Positions 44,965-57,544 of a stretch of 64,000 bases of DNA are shown in pieces. This DNA comes from Lineus longissimus. Taxonomy: Eukaryota > Nemertea > Pilidiophora > Heteronemertea > Lineidae. The position numbers and the translations under genes are program-made. The notes below the pieces were generated by a model. The model was not told where the DNA came from. It searched no databases and saw only the letters and a list, made by a program, of their open reading frames with translations. Every line of letters starts with the position of its first letter. Within the stretch, counting starts at the first letter, position 1. The stretch spans positions 13,456,001-13,520,000 of the forward strand of contig NC_088317.1 in assembly GCF_910592395.1 (NCBI RefSeq), given 5' to 3'.

Positions 44965-46384
44965 GCGAGTGCAGGTATGACTTTTTTTTGCAAAGGTAAT
45001 AATAATGTCTATAGACTACGTTCATGACTTCATGCCAACAATCACCGACACGTCATAAAACCTCGCGCTCTGTGCGTGGTATCAGGGTACAAACCACTAC
45101 TAGATCTTAAACCGTTTTTTTTTTTTCATTTCCTTCTTTTTCTTTCCTCTCTCGATCAACACACAATAAAAAGTTTACTCTTCGCCACCAACTTCCTGAC
45201 CCCCATTAAAGACGTTAACATGTGATGTTATACTGTGAGAATGTTGGGTAATTCCTTTGAAAGTATCAACTCCGATTGACCTTTATATTTAAAAAGTCCT
45301 TGTAAATGTACTTAGTTTATGGCCTCTCAAGCAAAGTAATTCATATTGATTTCCATTCATGTTTAAAGCGAAATAATGTAACTTTTGTGTTGTAGCAACC
45401 AAGGAAAGGTAAACGGAAAAGGAAACAAGCTAAATATAATGTGTACTTTTGAGTTGAGAGTAATTGTTTATGGTACGTGAGGTTATTGAGTTTGAGTTTT
45501 CCTTCTAGAGGAAGGCGATATTGATTCACAAATCCAATGATGCAAGGTGACGCGACCAATACCAAACTTAGACCGTTTCGAGGGACCCGCCGCGTCACTT
45601 GTACCATGGAGAGATATAACTGTCGTTTCAGACACACGTAAAAACAACAAATCAATGTATAAATCTGGGGGATTTCTTTCCCTTGAGAGGGAACCTCAGG
45701 GAATCCCAGAGAGAGTAGCCAGAATAACCAATGATTGGAATCACGGGTGTAGAGCATGTTTCCTCTACATCGGTGTCGGACTGCACACAGGGAAGTAATT
45801 AAGTTAATACAAGGAAACATCTTATCATTGACCGAGAGCGAGAACTCCCCCGACAAAGCGTCGCAACAAACTGGTGTTGGAACCCGAGTAGACGACCCCT
45901 ATGGTAACGAGTGATAGGAGGGCAAGGATGGGACCTGATGAAGAAGTACGGTATGAGACGAAGGGATAGACAAGGCAATAAGGCGGAATGAAAAAAGGCG
46001 ATACGGGAATCAGGCGAAACGGGAATAAAGCGGAATGAAAAAAGGCGATTCGGGAATAAGGCGAATGTCAGGCGATATTGAAAAAAGAGTAATGAGAAAA
46101 GGCGACGTGGGAGGATACATACGAAATATCTGGGGTTGATGCGAATTGGCATCTTGACCCCAAAGTTTTGACATTGCTACATTGTAGGGAAAGATGAAGT
46201 CGGGATACAACACACTAGGAGTCAGGATGGTGGATTAGATATATTGTAAAGCAACAGGAGCGGCTTAAATGACACAGTTATAAGATGAGGATTTTAGAAA
46301 TAAATACATTGTAATTACCTTATAGAGGACAATTCAATAGAAGTTGTTTTATACAGACGACCAATCATATTCTATCAAAGAAAA
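44965..46384. other. Non-coding, no gene recognised
   Basis: It includes short imperfect repeats of AAAAAAGGCGATACGGGAAT type at 45985-46110. A 171-aa minus ORF at 45341-45856 shows no motif and no codon pattern I would trust. Confidence 0.4.
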
Positions 46385-47210
46385 AATTCATGATGCAGTA
46401 GCTGAAGCTGCAAATGACAACGGCAATAGGCTGTTAGCCTTGCTATATCCGACAACCTTGGTCATTAATGGGAGCCTTGATCATCGGTACTCGGTGAAAA
46501 TTCCTAACTTTGAAATCCTAACGGAAAAAATCCCAACGGTAAAAATTCGAATGTTAAAAATTCCAAAAGGTAAAAATCCTATCAGTAAAAATCCTAAATT
46601 TGAGCATTTTTACCAATTTGAAAAAAAAATATTTAAAAAAACAACTAATTTTTAAACTGATTTAACAAAAATTCCTTCCATTTTTTTTCAAAAAATGTTG
46701 ATGAAAAAATCAGATCAGCCCATCAAGTTGTTTTTTCTCTCGACTTTTTCATGGGGGGAGATATCCGACACAAACATTTTCTTTTCAAAGGATGTCAGCC
46801 GACTTGTTTCCCATCTTTGATTCCTTTTTGACAAGGGGTGGAGTTCTTGTGGTCATTTGCCTCTAAAAATTAACACCAACAGATGAAAACTCCACTAGGC
46901 CTTCAAATCATTCATGAATTTTTTATCAAAGAAAATTTCAGAAAAAAATATGTTAAACAAATATATTCCAAAATACATAATAAATTTATAAATTTTCGGA
47001 TTTTTACCTACCTAAACATTTTAGGATTTTTACCAACATTCTTGATCATCCCCCACAAGTACACTCAAAAAACCGAAGCGGAGACATACCAAGAGTCCAG
47101 ATTGAAAACATCGATCATTATCTGTAACTTGTGGAGACGCGCTCACTCCGACTGCCGAACATATCAAGGACCTGACGTACGGAGCGATTATGGGCTGGTG
47201 ACATCCAGGA
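46385..47210 (+). pseudogene. Second LINE endonuclease remnant, split by an insertion
   Basis: 46410-46484 encodes NDNGNRLLALLYPTTLVING and SL; 47042-47210 continues with RAHSDCRTYQGPDVRSDYGL. The two halves match the first and second halves of the endonuclease at 42.9-44.6 kb. The gap of 557 bp between them is a separate insertion. Confidence 0.65.
46485..47041. mobile_element. 557-bp non-autonomous element with 8-bp target repeat
   Basis: TTGATCAT flanks it at 46477-46484 and 47042-47049. The termini share an inverted GGTRAAAATYCTAA motif 7-8 nt from the ends, and the left part has several TAAAAATTCC-type repeats. An 8-bp duplication is typical of hAT elements. Excising it restores the endonuclease fragment. 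Confidence 0.65.
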
Positions 47211-48369
47211 TTTATCCCGTGATTATCGTCCAGAGGCACTTTTTCTCTCCTTTATGAACTCGAACCTAAAAGATAACTAGAACTGAGATTTCACAGGCAG
47301 CACCTGTGAATTCATGACTCCAGGGTTGTTTTGAGGGCAATATCGTAGGAGTTGGTCTTGAGTATGGGAACCTGAAGGTCCGTGAGGCACCTGGGGAGAG
47401 AAGACCAGTCGAACGATGGGCATAAATTAAAATAGGAGTGCGAGAACAAGGTTTTTTTAGCAGGGGGAAAGCGAGAACATTTTGCGCCGTCGTATTCCGA
47501 TTTGACTGGTTAGTGGTGAAATCTGCTTTTACTTTTGCAAATCAACATATTCGTTTTTCTAGTTCTAACGTTGTCTGAATTAAAGATGCTTTCCCAATGC
47601 TTGACTGGTCTGGCAAGAGGCATTGCCAGGAAAACGTGACGTCATTTTGGCCATTCTCTTACCGCACGCCCTCCATCTCCGTAAAACTTCCTGACATGGT
47701 GTGAAGTGGGAGGGCGCACAATGGGAACCACACTGCCGCGATGTTAATAGTTTCTATTTATAGAATTCAGCGGCAGAGATTTTAAGCACGGAAAAAGTAG
47801 ATTAAAGGGAACTGCCCGGGAAAAAAGGGGAGTTGTGCACTGCCCGGTCAAAACCCTAGGCGGGAATAAGGTTTCATTGATAAATATAAGGAGTTTCAAG
47901 GCCCCCAAATCACTTGTAAGGTTCAATAGATACTGGCCTTTCATTGGTTTACCGTTTGCGTATCATTTACATACTCTCATCTTGAAAAATATGACAATAT
48001 TTACGATCACGTTATTGATTTTTGCAACACTTTCGGTAACGCGCCCCTTGCGGATCTGTAAGGTACCATTCGGATGCTTGAAAAATGCCTCGTCTCGTCG
48101 ATTCGATCGCGGATAAACGCATCAGATTGACTGCAGCAACTTTTAATTGTTCGAGACAGAGAAGGAAGGAATATGATTATCAGTTTGATGAAAACTTTGC
48201 AAAGTTTCTTCTTGGGACTCGAAATCAACACTACTATTCTCTCCATTTTCCATTTTCTCCTCTCTCCAACTCACTACTATCGCTATTGACTGCGTAACAT
48301 ACACTAACATTCTTTCGCCATCATTGCTAACTTCATTTACTAGAACACTGGCCTCTTGGCCGATTATGT

Positions 48370-48378
48370 AACCCATAG
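48370..48378. repeat. 9-bp target-site duplication, left
   Basis: AACCCATAG, repeated perfectly at 50744-50752. Confidence 0.9.
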
Positions 48379-50743
48379 GGGTCTGTGAAGTTGGCTCCCA
48401 GTTCCCAGTTCCCAGTTCCCAGTTCGTTATTCGTACCCATTTTGAAACATGGTGTGTTTGGGTACGAAATGGGCTAAGCATTTCCCAGTTCCCAATTCAA
48501 ATTTCTTTCAAATATTAACCCTCCACAGTCCGATCACTCAACTTGGTGGTTTTAACCCTTTCCTACCAAGCTCTCGATTCAACTATCAGTGACTTTAACC
48601 CTTTCTGACCCATTTCCCGATTCAAAATACCAGCTCCTTATTCGTCTTAACTCGTTTGAACCCTTTATAACTCGAATTTCCCGATTCATTTACAGTCACT
48701 TAAACCCTTTCTGACTCCATTTCATTCATTTGCAAGTCACTTTAACCCTTTCTGACTCCATTTCCCGGTTCAAAATGCCAGCTCCTTATTCGTCTTAACT
48801 CATTTTAACCCTCTATAACTCCATTTCCCGATTCAAATACTGGCTCCCAATTCAGCTGCAAGTCACGTTAACCCTTTCTGACTCCATTTCATTCATTTGC
48901 AAGTCTCTTAACCCTTTCTGACTCCATTTCTCAGTTCAAAATGCCAGTTCCTTATTCGTCTTAACTCATTTTAACCCTCTATAAGTCCATTTCCCTATTC
49001 AAATGCTGGCTCCCGATTCAGCTGCAAGTCACGTTAACCCTTTCTGACTCCATTTCATTCATTTGCAAGTCACTTTAACCCTTTCTGACTCCATTTCCCA
49101 GTTCAAAATGCCGTGGATCGAGTTTGTTTACAATATGCAGTGCCATCTTGGAAAAGCCGTGACGTCACGGCCCAGGTCTACTATTCAAGATGGCAGCCGA
49201 AATATAATACACAAAACTTGGTTCACGCCAAGTTGATTCTAATCAATACATATAATCCTAATTACTACAGCAAAACTGAGGGCATACATGGGTGAATTCA
49301 GGCCTATTATGTAATCTTCGCACGTTCCGAAAGCTGTCTGGGGTGAGGAACTGGGCTGTTTATTGGGATAGCAATTAATACTTTGGTGTCGCACCTCCCT
49401 GCAGAGCGTAATCTGGTAAAACTTGTATTTCAATTCTAGCTGAAACAGCTGTGGTGATAATACCATCGCTAACCTGTAACCTCACCATGCTTCAATGGGT
49501 GGGCGGCTTTTGAACCGGGAAATGGGCTAAGAAATGGTTAAAGTGAAATGCAAAGGAATGAAATGGAGTCAGAAATGGTTAAAGTGACTTGTAGCTGAAT
49601 CGGGAGCCAGCATTTGAATAGGGAAATGGACTTTTAGAGGGTTGAAATGAGTTAAGACGAATAAGGAACTGGGCATTTTGAACTGGGAAATGGAGTCAGA
49701 AAGGGTTAAAGAGACTTGCAAATGAATGAAATGGAGTCAGAAGGGGTTAAAGTGACTTGTAGCTGAATCGGGAGCCAGTATTTGAATAGGGAAATTGACT
49801 TATAGAGGGTTGAAATGAGTTAAGACGAATAAGGAACTGGGCATTTTGAACTGGGAAATGGAGTCAGAAAGGGTTAAAGAGACTTGTAGCTGAATTGGGA
49901 GCCAGTATTTGAATCGGGAAATGGAGTTATAGAGGGTTAAAATGAGTTAAGACGAATAAGGAGCTGGCATTTTGAACCAGGAAATGGAGTCAAAAAGGGT
50001 TAAAGTGACTTGCAAATCAAGGACGATACCGCGGTGACGTCACGGCTTTTCCAAGATGGCACTGCATATTGTAAACAAACTCGATCCACGGCATTTTGAA
50101 CTGGGAAATTGAGTCAGAAAGGGTTAACGTGACTTGCAGCTGAATTTGGAGCCAGTATTTGAATCGGGAAATGGAGTTATAGAGGGTTAAAATGAGTTAA
50201 GACGTATAAGGAGCTGGCATTTTGAACCGGGAAATGAAGTCAAAAAGGGTTAAAGTGACTTGCAAATCAAGGACGATACCGCGGTGACGTCACGGCTTTT
50301 CCAAGATGGCACTGCATATTGTAAACAAACTCGATCCACGGCATTTTGAACTGGGAAATGGAGTCAGAAAGGGTTAAAGTGACTTGCAAATGAATGAAAT
50401 GGAGTCAGAAAGGGTTAAAGTGACTGTAAATGAATCGGGAAATGGAGTTATAAAGGGTTAAAACGAGTTAAGACGAATAAGGAGCTGGTATTTTGAACCG
50501 GGAAATGGGTCAGAAAGGGTTAAAGTCACGTGACTGATAGTTGAATCGAGAGCTTGGTAGGAAAGGGTTAAAACCACCAAGTTGAGTTATCGGACTGTGG
50601 AGGGTTAATATTTGAAAGAAATTTGAATTGGGAACTGGGAAATGCTTAGCCCATTTCGTACCCAAACACACCATGTTTCAAAATGGGTACGAATAACGAA
50701 CTGGGAACTGGAACTGGGAACTGGGAGCCAACTTCACAGACCC
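48379..50743. mobile_element. Foldback element, Mutator-like, 9-bp target duplication
   Basis: The element starts GGGTCTGTGAAGTTGGCTCC and ends with its reverse complement. Both arms are built from subrepeats (TTTCTGACTCCATTTCCC, TTTAACCC, TCCTTATTCGTCTTAACTC). The outer 180 bp of the arms are almost identical. The left arm runs to about 49190, a unique centre covers about 49190-49505, and the right arm is longer because a block of about 250 bp is tandemly duplicated (49910-50345). A palindromic CRE-like TGACGTCA lies at 49160, 50035 and 50285. No transposase is encoded. Long subrepeat arms and a 9-bp duplication fit Mutator-like foldback elements. Confidence 0.88.
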
Positions 50744-50752
50744 AACCCATAG
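50744..50752. repeat. 9-bp target-site duplication, right
   Basis: AACCCATAG, the partner of 48370-48378. Confidence 0.9.
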
Positions 50753-51767
50753 TGGAAACACCTGACAGCGCCGCCCGGCATAATCCACGTGCTACTGGCA
50801 TATTTATAACTCGTAGTAAATAAGGTTGTAAAAATATGCAAATGAGATGCCGTATATGGAAACCATGACGTCACTAAGCAGTTCTTATTTTTGCTACGGG
50901 TGGCGCTGTTGCTTGCTTCTGGAGGCGCTATTCAACCTCTTTAACTCGGCTAATCTCAATGGATTTTACCCAGGAATGTTTTCAAGGCGAGAGAAACATC
51001 TGATTTAAGTACTGCGGTTATTAGATTTCATGTTCATGCCGAAGATTGGCCTAAAACGTGGACGAAAAGAGTGCATTATCGAGTGTTGGAGAGGTCACGT
51101 GATTGTACGAGAAACCTGAGCGAAAACAATACTGACTCCAGCTCCCAGAGGGAGGAGCTGGAGTCATAATTATCCGGTTCATTACCATTCTGCATCAGTG
51201 TTTTCTTTCAGTGTTATAAATAAGATAGACGCTGATATTAGAGAGATAACTGATAACTTTATAAGAACACTTGATTCAGATTAGATTCATATAATTCTGC
51301 GTATTACTAGAAATTTGCCGTTATGGAGTCGTATTCAAAGCTTTTTGTTGGGTGGACTATTATTAAATGGACCGGGACAGAGGAGGCGGAATATACTTTC
51401 CCCAACGTTTTGATTCCCACACCGCCATATCGTCACTTGGTGGGTTTACCTTGCTACGACAACTACAAGAACTTCCACTGAGGTACTATAAAGGCTACAA
51501 CACCACTAACAGATTTTAAGCCATTTTCCTTTAGACATCAACTCCCACAACTTTAACCCAATATCTCACTCGAATGTTATATTTACAGGGCAGAAAGACC
51601 TCACCCAGGGCATAAATCCATAGAAATTTTGACAGGTCATGACCATGATAATTTCAGGGTTTGGGGGTCTGAAGTTTTTGGGGTCGTTTTTCTCTTAATT
51701 TCACGCGTCCAACACGTTTCACGGCTCAGCGGGTTAATCAGATTCCCAAATCCACTCCGGTGAACAT
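50753..51767. other. Non-coding, no gene recognised
   Basis: About 1 kb, with a short hairpin CTCCAGCTCCCAGAGGGAGG AGCTGGAG near 51139. No supported gene. Confidence 0.4.
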
Positions 51768-53282
51768 GATGAAATGAAATGAAATGAAATGAAATTTATT
51801 TGCCAAAACACAATCTTTGCATATAAGGCACGAAACACAAATACAAATGTACATTACTATCAGAATGTCAAAACTTTACAATACACTTTACAATCCCACG
51901 TTGCTATCGTTACAGCACAGCCAATCAGAGGTCTAAAAGCGCTCTAGTTTTCTGAAGAAAACAGATACATATGCGTTATGAAGACACAGGGACTGTAAAC
52001 ACACAAATAATGCGGCAACTGCATGTACATGTAATTTCAAACAAACCAAAAAATTGTAGTAAGTGCTATGATTATTTACAGGACTAGAAATATTTAGGAA
52101 CGTATTCAACATTTACGTTCCTAATTTTGAAAGCTTTGGTTATAACATGTCCCAATGATGACAATCTGTGGATGACATTGTTTTTATGAATTTTAAGTCA
52201 TTGGGAAGATTGCAGTTAGGCAAGTTGAGTCGGGACCGCTGATGGTTGAAAAGATTACATTCAAACAGGAAATGAATCTCTGTTTCAACTTTATTGCAGT
52301 GGGGGCACAATCTTTTTGCAACCGGGGTGCCCGTGTATCTGCCAGACTCAATTTTTGATTTGTGATTACTTATCCTAAATCTAGTTAAATGAATTCGATC
52401 AATTGTCGGTAGCATCATTGATAGATAACTTTCATATGTGAAAGTTGATTTGAATTGTCTGTAAAGACGGAGTTTGTTTTTTCTGTGCATGGTTCCTACG
52501 TACATCATTATACAATATGGAATGCCATTCCTTATGTTACATATCCTTTAACCTCATATTAAACAGAGAAATATCAACATTTGACACCTGGAAGTGGAAG
52601 AGTGACTGCCAAATGTTCCCAAGGCCAGAACGATTTAAAGACTTTTTCAGAGAGCCAATCCATGAAGATTTAGGATACCGTTTGACAATATCTAACTGAG
52701 ATTTGAAGGCGAGTTTTAGGAGAAGATTATTGTTATTAACGTCAGTTACATGTTCACAAAAACGTAAAATTCTAGTAAGAATAACAACCTTCAAAGGATA
52801 TCTCCCAAGTTCCCCAAGCACAGCAGCATTGGGAGCGTATTTAGAGACACCTAAAACCTCTTTGCAAAATTTTAATTGCAGCGAATCAATACTGTTATTG
52901 GATTTTAACGACTTAAAACCCCATATCTCGCATCCATAAGATAATACTGGGAGAACCATTGCATCAAATAGCTTCATGGATAAATGCACATCTTGCGAGA
53001 ATGATACAGGTAGATCATGCTTCAATTTGAAAACTGCCTAGTTCCTGGCTTTATGACATATATCCGTTGCAGAGAATGAACATTTGCCAGAGGCATGAAA
53101 TTTAATACCGAGGTAAGTGTAACTGTCTGCTTCCTCAATCACTGAATTATTAAATAGATACGTGTTTACCGTGTCACACCTTAAACGTGGACTTTTAAAC
53201 TCAACTACCTTTGTTTTGGATCTGTTCACTGTCAGATTTCTGATCGAGTTGCTTATAAGTTTGCCAATTAAGATCTTTGGAC
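51768..53282 (-). mobile_element. LINE, 5'-truncated, with (ATTTC)n 3' tail
   Basis: This minus-strand element runs from RT sequence near 53280 to a 3' end of about six ATTTC repeats at 51768-51798. The 3' UTR is about 340 bp. It is a different family from the CR1-like LINEs here, judged by its tail and by the protein. Confidence 0.8.
52140..53262 (-). pseudogene. LINE RT thumb and C-terminal Cys-His region
   Basis: Read downward from 53262: LTVNRSKTKVVEF (RT motif near the active site), SYTYLGIKFHASG, LFDAMVLPVLSYGCEIWG, CKEVLGVSKYAPNAAVLGEL, RYPLKVVI, then a C-terminal HCNKVETEIHFLFEC zinc-knuckle-like motif. A TAG at 53038 and a stop plus frameshift at about 52500-52540 break the frame into three parts. 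The RT catalytic boxes and the endonuclease are lost. Confidence 0.85.
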
Positions 53283-53336
53283 ACCAAGTGACACAGAAAT
53301 AAAGGGATGCCGTTCGGCTTTATTTCCTCCGTCTAA

Positions 53337-53929
53337 AGGCGGATTCATACTCTGACGCACGACCATCGGCGTCCGACGCGCGATAAAAATCTGGACGTAA
53401 ACAATGGCGTGTTGATTCATACTCCAGCGTGCGACAGCGTCGGTCATCGGCGTCAGGTCGCGCGTCTGATCGGCATGCGATTTTTAAGTGTTCAACAAAT
53501 TCGAACTGTCGGCGTCAGATCGTGGCGTCCTACCAATGAATAAGGGGTTTTGTGGTCATGGGATCAACGACTCATGTTTATGCATACTTTCAAAGGCGCC
53601 AAATTCAAACAGGAAAGACGGAAGTAGAAATTATGTCGTTGTTACAAAGTGATCACGACTCGTGTTACTAAAATGTCAGATGCGGAAGAGCTCCTCATAT
53701 GCGAGGTGAAGACGTCATCTTCTCATCATATACAACACAGCAATGGCCTGTACATTTAAAAGCAAAAGTGCCTCATTTTCTTCCATTTTGACGTGGCAGA
53801 AACATATTATCGCGAGAGCATTCACAGTCTCGCGATTAGACGACAAAATCGTGCGACCGGGTCGCCGTCGAACGCAGCGTCGTGCGTCGGTCGCCGGCGA
53901 TGGTCGTGCGTCGGAGTATGAACTAGGCT
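53337..53929. mobile_element. 593-bp Harbinger-type MITE, TAA target
   Basis: The left end AGGCGGATTCATACTCTGAC and right end ...GGAGTATGAACTAGGCT form TIRs (imperfect over about 45 bp, rich in CGACGC words), with TAA at 53334-53336 and 53930-53932. A TWA 3-bp duplication and AGGC/AGCC ends match the larger Harbinger element at 20597. Confidence 0.75.
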
Positions 53930-54693
53930 TAAGGTCTCGTTAGGGAGCTTTTCCCGAATGTACGCTATGATGACGTGACCCTTTAACAGGACGTGACATT
54001 TATTTTAAAATGCGTTTCCAATGTGATTGCATGAGGACAACTAATTTGTGTCTTATATCACTGGAAACGCCTGATTCAACTCTTTCTGCAGGATGTTAAA
54101 TCCGGCGTTTTATTTCTTTAAAGAAATCATAAGCGCCGCACTGGCTCCTGGCTCTGTTCACCATCCAAAATGGCAATATTTCCAATTGGGCCAAACAATC
54201 ATGGAAAAACGCAAAATTTATACATTTCTTCCTGGATAATTCTTACAGTGCCCATTCTCCCGTGAAAGAAAGTTGCGTACGCTACACAAAAAGAAAAAAA
54301 AATGAGGGTCAACCATTGAGCTTTTGAGATATATTGAATTTTGAACAAATCAGCAAAAACGCCCCAACGGGCACTGGACGGCATTTAAAGACAAGCCCGA
54401 CGCACATCCCAAGTTCAGTGTGCACATACGTCGGCAACAGCAGTAAAGTCCGTAGTTTCTTGTATTCACCGTGTTGAGCAGTGCTCCAGGTTTCAGAAAC
54501 TCCCAATAACATGTATTTGCCAAAACAATTGCTAAATCAACACTGGCATACACTGAGGACCAAGAAATCAACGATTTTTTTAGGAACTATCGTGCTGGGG
54601 GACATTGCGCTGCGCATGAATACATTGAAACCCCTTATGAGACCTAAGACGTTGCGCGATGCAATGCAAACGCAATGCAAACGCCGATTTCGC

Positions 54694-55372
54694 TCAGGCC
54701 AATCGCAAGACATTTATGGCATCCGTTCTAAACTTCTTTCCTCCTCCAAGTACGTAAAGATAAAAGTTGACAGCATGGTTCGCCTGAGTGATGGCCGCCG
54801 TACCCCATCCGATGACACCCATACGTATGGTCCAATACGCACTGTAATCCACGGCGCCGACCAATGCAAGAATCTTATAAAAAATCTCAAAAAGTGTGTA
54901 CGGCGCGCAGCACAACACGAAAGCTAAAGACACTAAAAGAAGCATTCTAGTCAGGTGCTTGTTTTCTGAGCTTCCCTGTTTGTTGTCCTGGCCGAGTTTA
55001 TTCATGTTGGTTGCTGCCCGCCTGACGCTGAACACAATTAGGATGTTAGATATGAGGATTACGGAGAATGGAATAACAGTTAGAACAGCTGATTGGTAAA
55101 TTGTGATGATTATTTCAAGCCATGGATAATCTCTGACGCTCAACACAATCGTATCGAAGTCCTCTCCTACCACTGCATACGTGAACATCATATTGATGTT
55201 GACGACTGCTGGTATCAATATGAACATCACAATCACCTTCCTTGCATGTGACACTGTACAAAGGGACCTGGCTTTTAGCGGCAAGAATACTGCGCAAGCG
55301 CGGTCAGCTGTCATGGCGGCCAAAATAAGTCTTGAAGACGTAGCGCTAGAGTACATTGCATAGGTGAGGAAT
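54694..55372 (-). CDS. Class A GPCR, exon 2 (TM3-TM7)
   Basis: The exon opens at acceptor CCAATTCAG|A and runs to TGA, 679 nt. With exon 1 it gives a 347-aa receptor. It holds TM3 with a DRA motif (residues 145-147 in place of DRY), TM4 (167-186), TM5 (209-236), TM6 with CCAPY (276-280, in place of CWxP) and TM7 with NHAVNFYLY (320-328, an NPxxY variant). The usual disulphide Cys at 3.25 is Ile. TM7 followed by GGGKKFR resembles peptide-type rhodopsin-family receptors. The ligand is unknown. The intact frame across the intron argues for a functional gene. Confidence 0.88.
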
Positions 55373-57544
55373 CTGAATTGGAGAGAATAACGATTTAAAG
55401 TGTTATTAGATCTTTAAAGGGGAACTCCTTTCGTATTTATTTGTGGGTCAGGAAAATAGAAATGAAGATATTCACAATGCCGTAATGCAGTCATCATGCA
55501 TGCAACTCTTTTGTGTGTATCTGTTTACACAACGGCAATTTTGACATTTATATTTAGTACGTATATGCAATAACTACGCAATTGGGAATTTTCAAACTCA
55601 ATTACAAATTTCAAATATAACAATGAAAGGCGTTGGCCTTTAGCAGACAACTGAATGACACGGTAAATATTTTCTTCCGGAGGTTATGTTCATCCAGAAA
55701 AAAATACATGGGCAATAGTCAAACTTTCAACTAATGAAATCATGCGATTTAACCAATATCAATAGCAGTCTCTTAGTCTCGCAACGGTGAGAAGCCCGGT
55801 TGTTTATATTTCCGAGTGTTACCATTATCAGTGTTTGTCCTCATTGTACGACACTTTCGGTAGAAGACAGTATCATGTTGACGTGTGATCATGACGTATA
55901 TGGCTGGCGCGAGTGGACAAAATTCAGAATTATGCCACGGCATAAAATAGGAATTGTGGTGCACCATAAATCAACCAATCAAAACATCAGATCTCGTGAA
56001 TTATGCCGCGGCAGAATTCAGAATTATGCCACGGCATAAATAGGAATTGTGGTGTGGCATAATTAGACAAATCAGAAGGTGGCAATCGTTTTATTTATGG
56101 TGCGGCATAAATCGCACTTCCGTCCACAATTCCTTTTTATGCCGCGGCATAATTCACGAGATCCGATCTTTTGATCGGTTGATTTATGGTGCACCACAAT
56201 TCCGATTTATGCCGTGGCATAATTCTGAATTCTGTCCACTCGCACCAGCCATAGACGTAATGTGTCTTCTAGTCAGGGGCCTAATCGACCAAGACACAGT
56301 CCCGTTGGAATTTTGGTACGAACAATTTGCCGACCCGTCCAGCTATAGATCAAAGGAAACATGCTTTGGGAACCAGAAAAAGATTGTCGGCAATTCAGGA
56401 GTTACGTTTGACTGTAGTCATGGCCGTTCAATGGCAACGACCTCGAGAAAAAAAGGGTTTGAATATGAGCAGTTGCTCGCAATATTTTGAAGATGCCGCT
56501 TCAGTCAAGTGGTTTAATAATAGGTGCCGTTTTCAGAAACTTACAAGTGCTATCATCTTGCTGTTCAACTCTCAATGATAATGCTCTCCTTCTCGTTTTC
56601 TTCGCACAAAGATATTAAAAGCGGTCTAACAACACGAAAATCCTATATTTTGACCATAAATATGGAATATAAGAATTCCGTTCAGTTAGACCACTTTTGC
56701 TCTCGTCCTGGAGAGAAGGGCTGATAGGCTTCAGGAACATAATCATATTTGGGGAGCACGGGCCGGGGCAATGAATGACACCGGAAAATTTCATGTGTCA
56801 TTTTGTATTTTCTTGAAAATCCCAGCAATGATTTTTTTTAATCACTAAAATGTATGTGTACAGAATGTACACGGAATTAATTGTGTACTGAGCCCCGAAG
56901 TTTCAAACGACTGAGCATTCTCCACTGCCTGGTCGTGCCATATTTTCCGAGACCTAACAGTGGAGACAGCTGCATTGTCCAATTACAAGTTTTTCCTCAT
57001 TTCAGATTCGCTTTTGTGCAACGGTAAACAGATCTCCGCCCCAATCCCCGGAATGACATGGCTATTGAAACCAATGGTATATATTTCTCCAGAGTTCAAT
57101 TATAAGCTTCCTTTTGTTTAACACTGGGGTTGACGGGGCTCGTAGTCAGGACAAAAGGTGGCTTGAATCGTTCATCTCCCCACAAGCAGGTGCCAGAATC
57201 TAAAATACTTGGTTCATATATTTAATCATACTGTTTATCTATTACACATTTTACCATTGTTATGCATTACAATGACAAAAATACATTACTTGTATATACC
57301 GTGTAAGATGCCAGCGCCACCTGTCATAATCTGCCGAATCATAATCCCAAGCAGCCCAAATGTTCCAACATGAGACTCCCTTTAATTTTTAATTTCAGAA
57401 TAATGTATGTTCTGGTAAATGTTACCTCATATATTTTCTGTATTTCACTTGGAGAAAAAAAGCACAACAAAAAAAGCACTTGTGAAGATGACTGCAAGGA
57501 TAATTTGTAGCACAATATTAAAGTAAGGTCATTCATGCGCTTAC
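55373..57544 (-). other. GPCR intron
   Basis: A 2,172-bp intron bounded by donor AG|GTAAGC and acceptor TTCAG|A. It carries the palindromic element at 55899-56253. Other ORFs here are not supported. Confidence 0.8.
55899..56253. mobile_element. 355-bp palindromic MITE in the GPCR intron
   Basis: The ends TATGGCTGGCGCGAGTGGAC and complement, flanked by GACGTA at 55893-55898 and 56254-56259. The whole element is a long imperfect palindrome with repeated ATTATGCCGCGGCATAA blocks. The 6-bp duplication does not point clearly to one superfamily. Confidence 0.85.

Noticed and set aside
45341-45856. 171-aa minus-strand ORF with hydrophobic stretches
   Set aside because: No recognisable domain, and its antisense also has an 83-aa ORF; a chance open frame is more likely.
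53743-53943. 66-aa ORF with basic residues
   Set aside because: It lies across the right TIR of the 593-bp MITE and reflects its CGTCG words.
54481-54927. 148-aa plus-strand ORF
   Set aside because: It is largely antisense to the GPCR second exon, which has clear TM and motif support.
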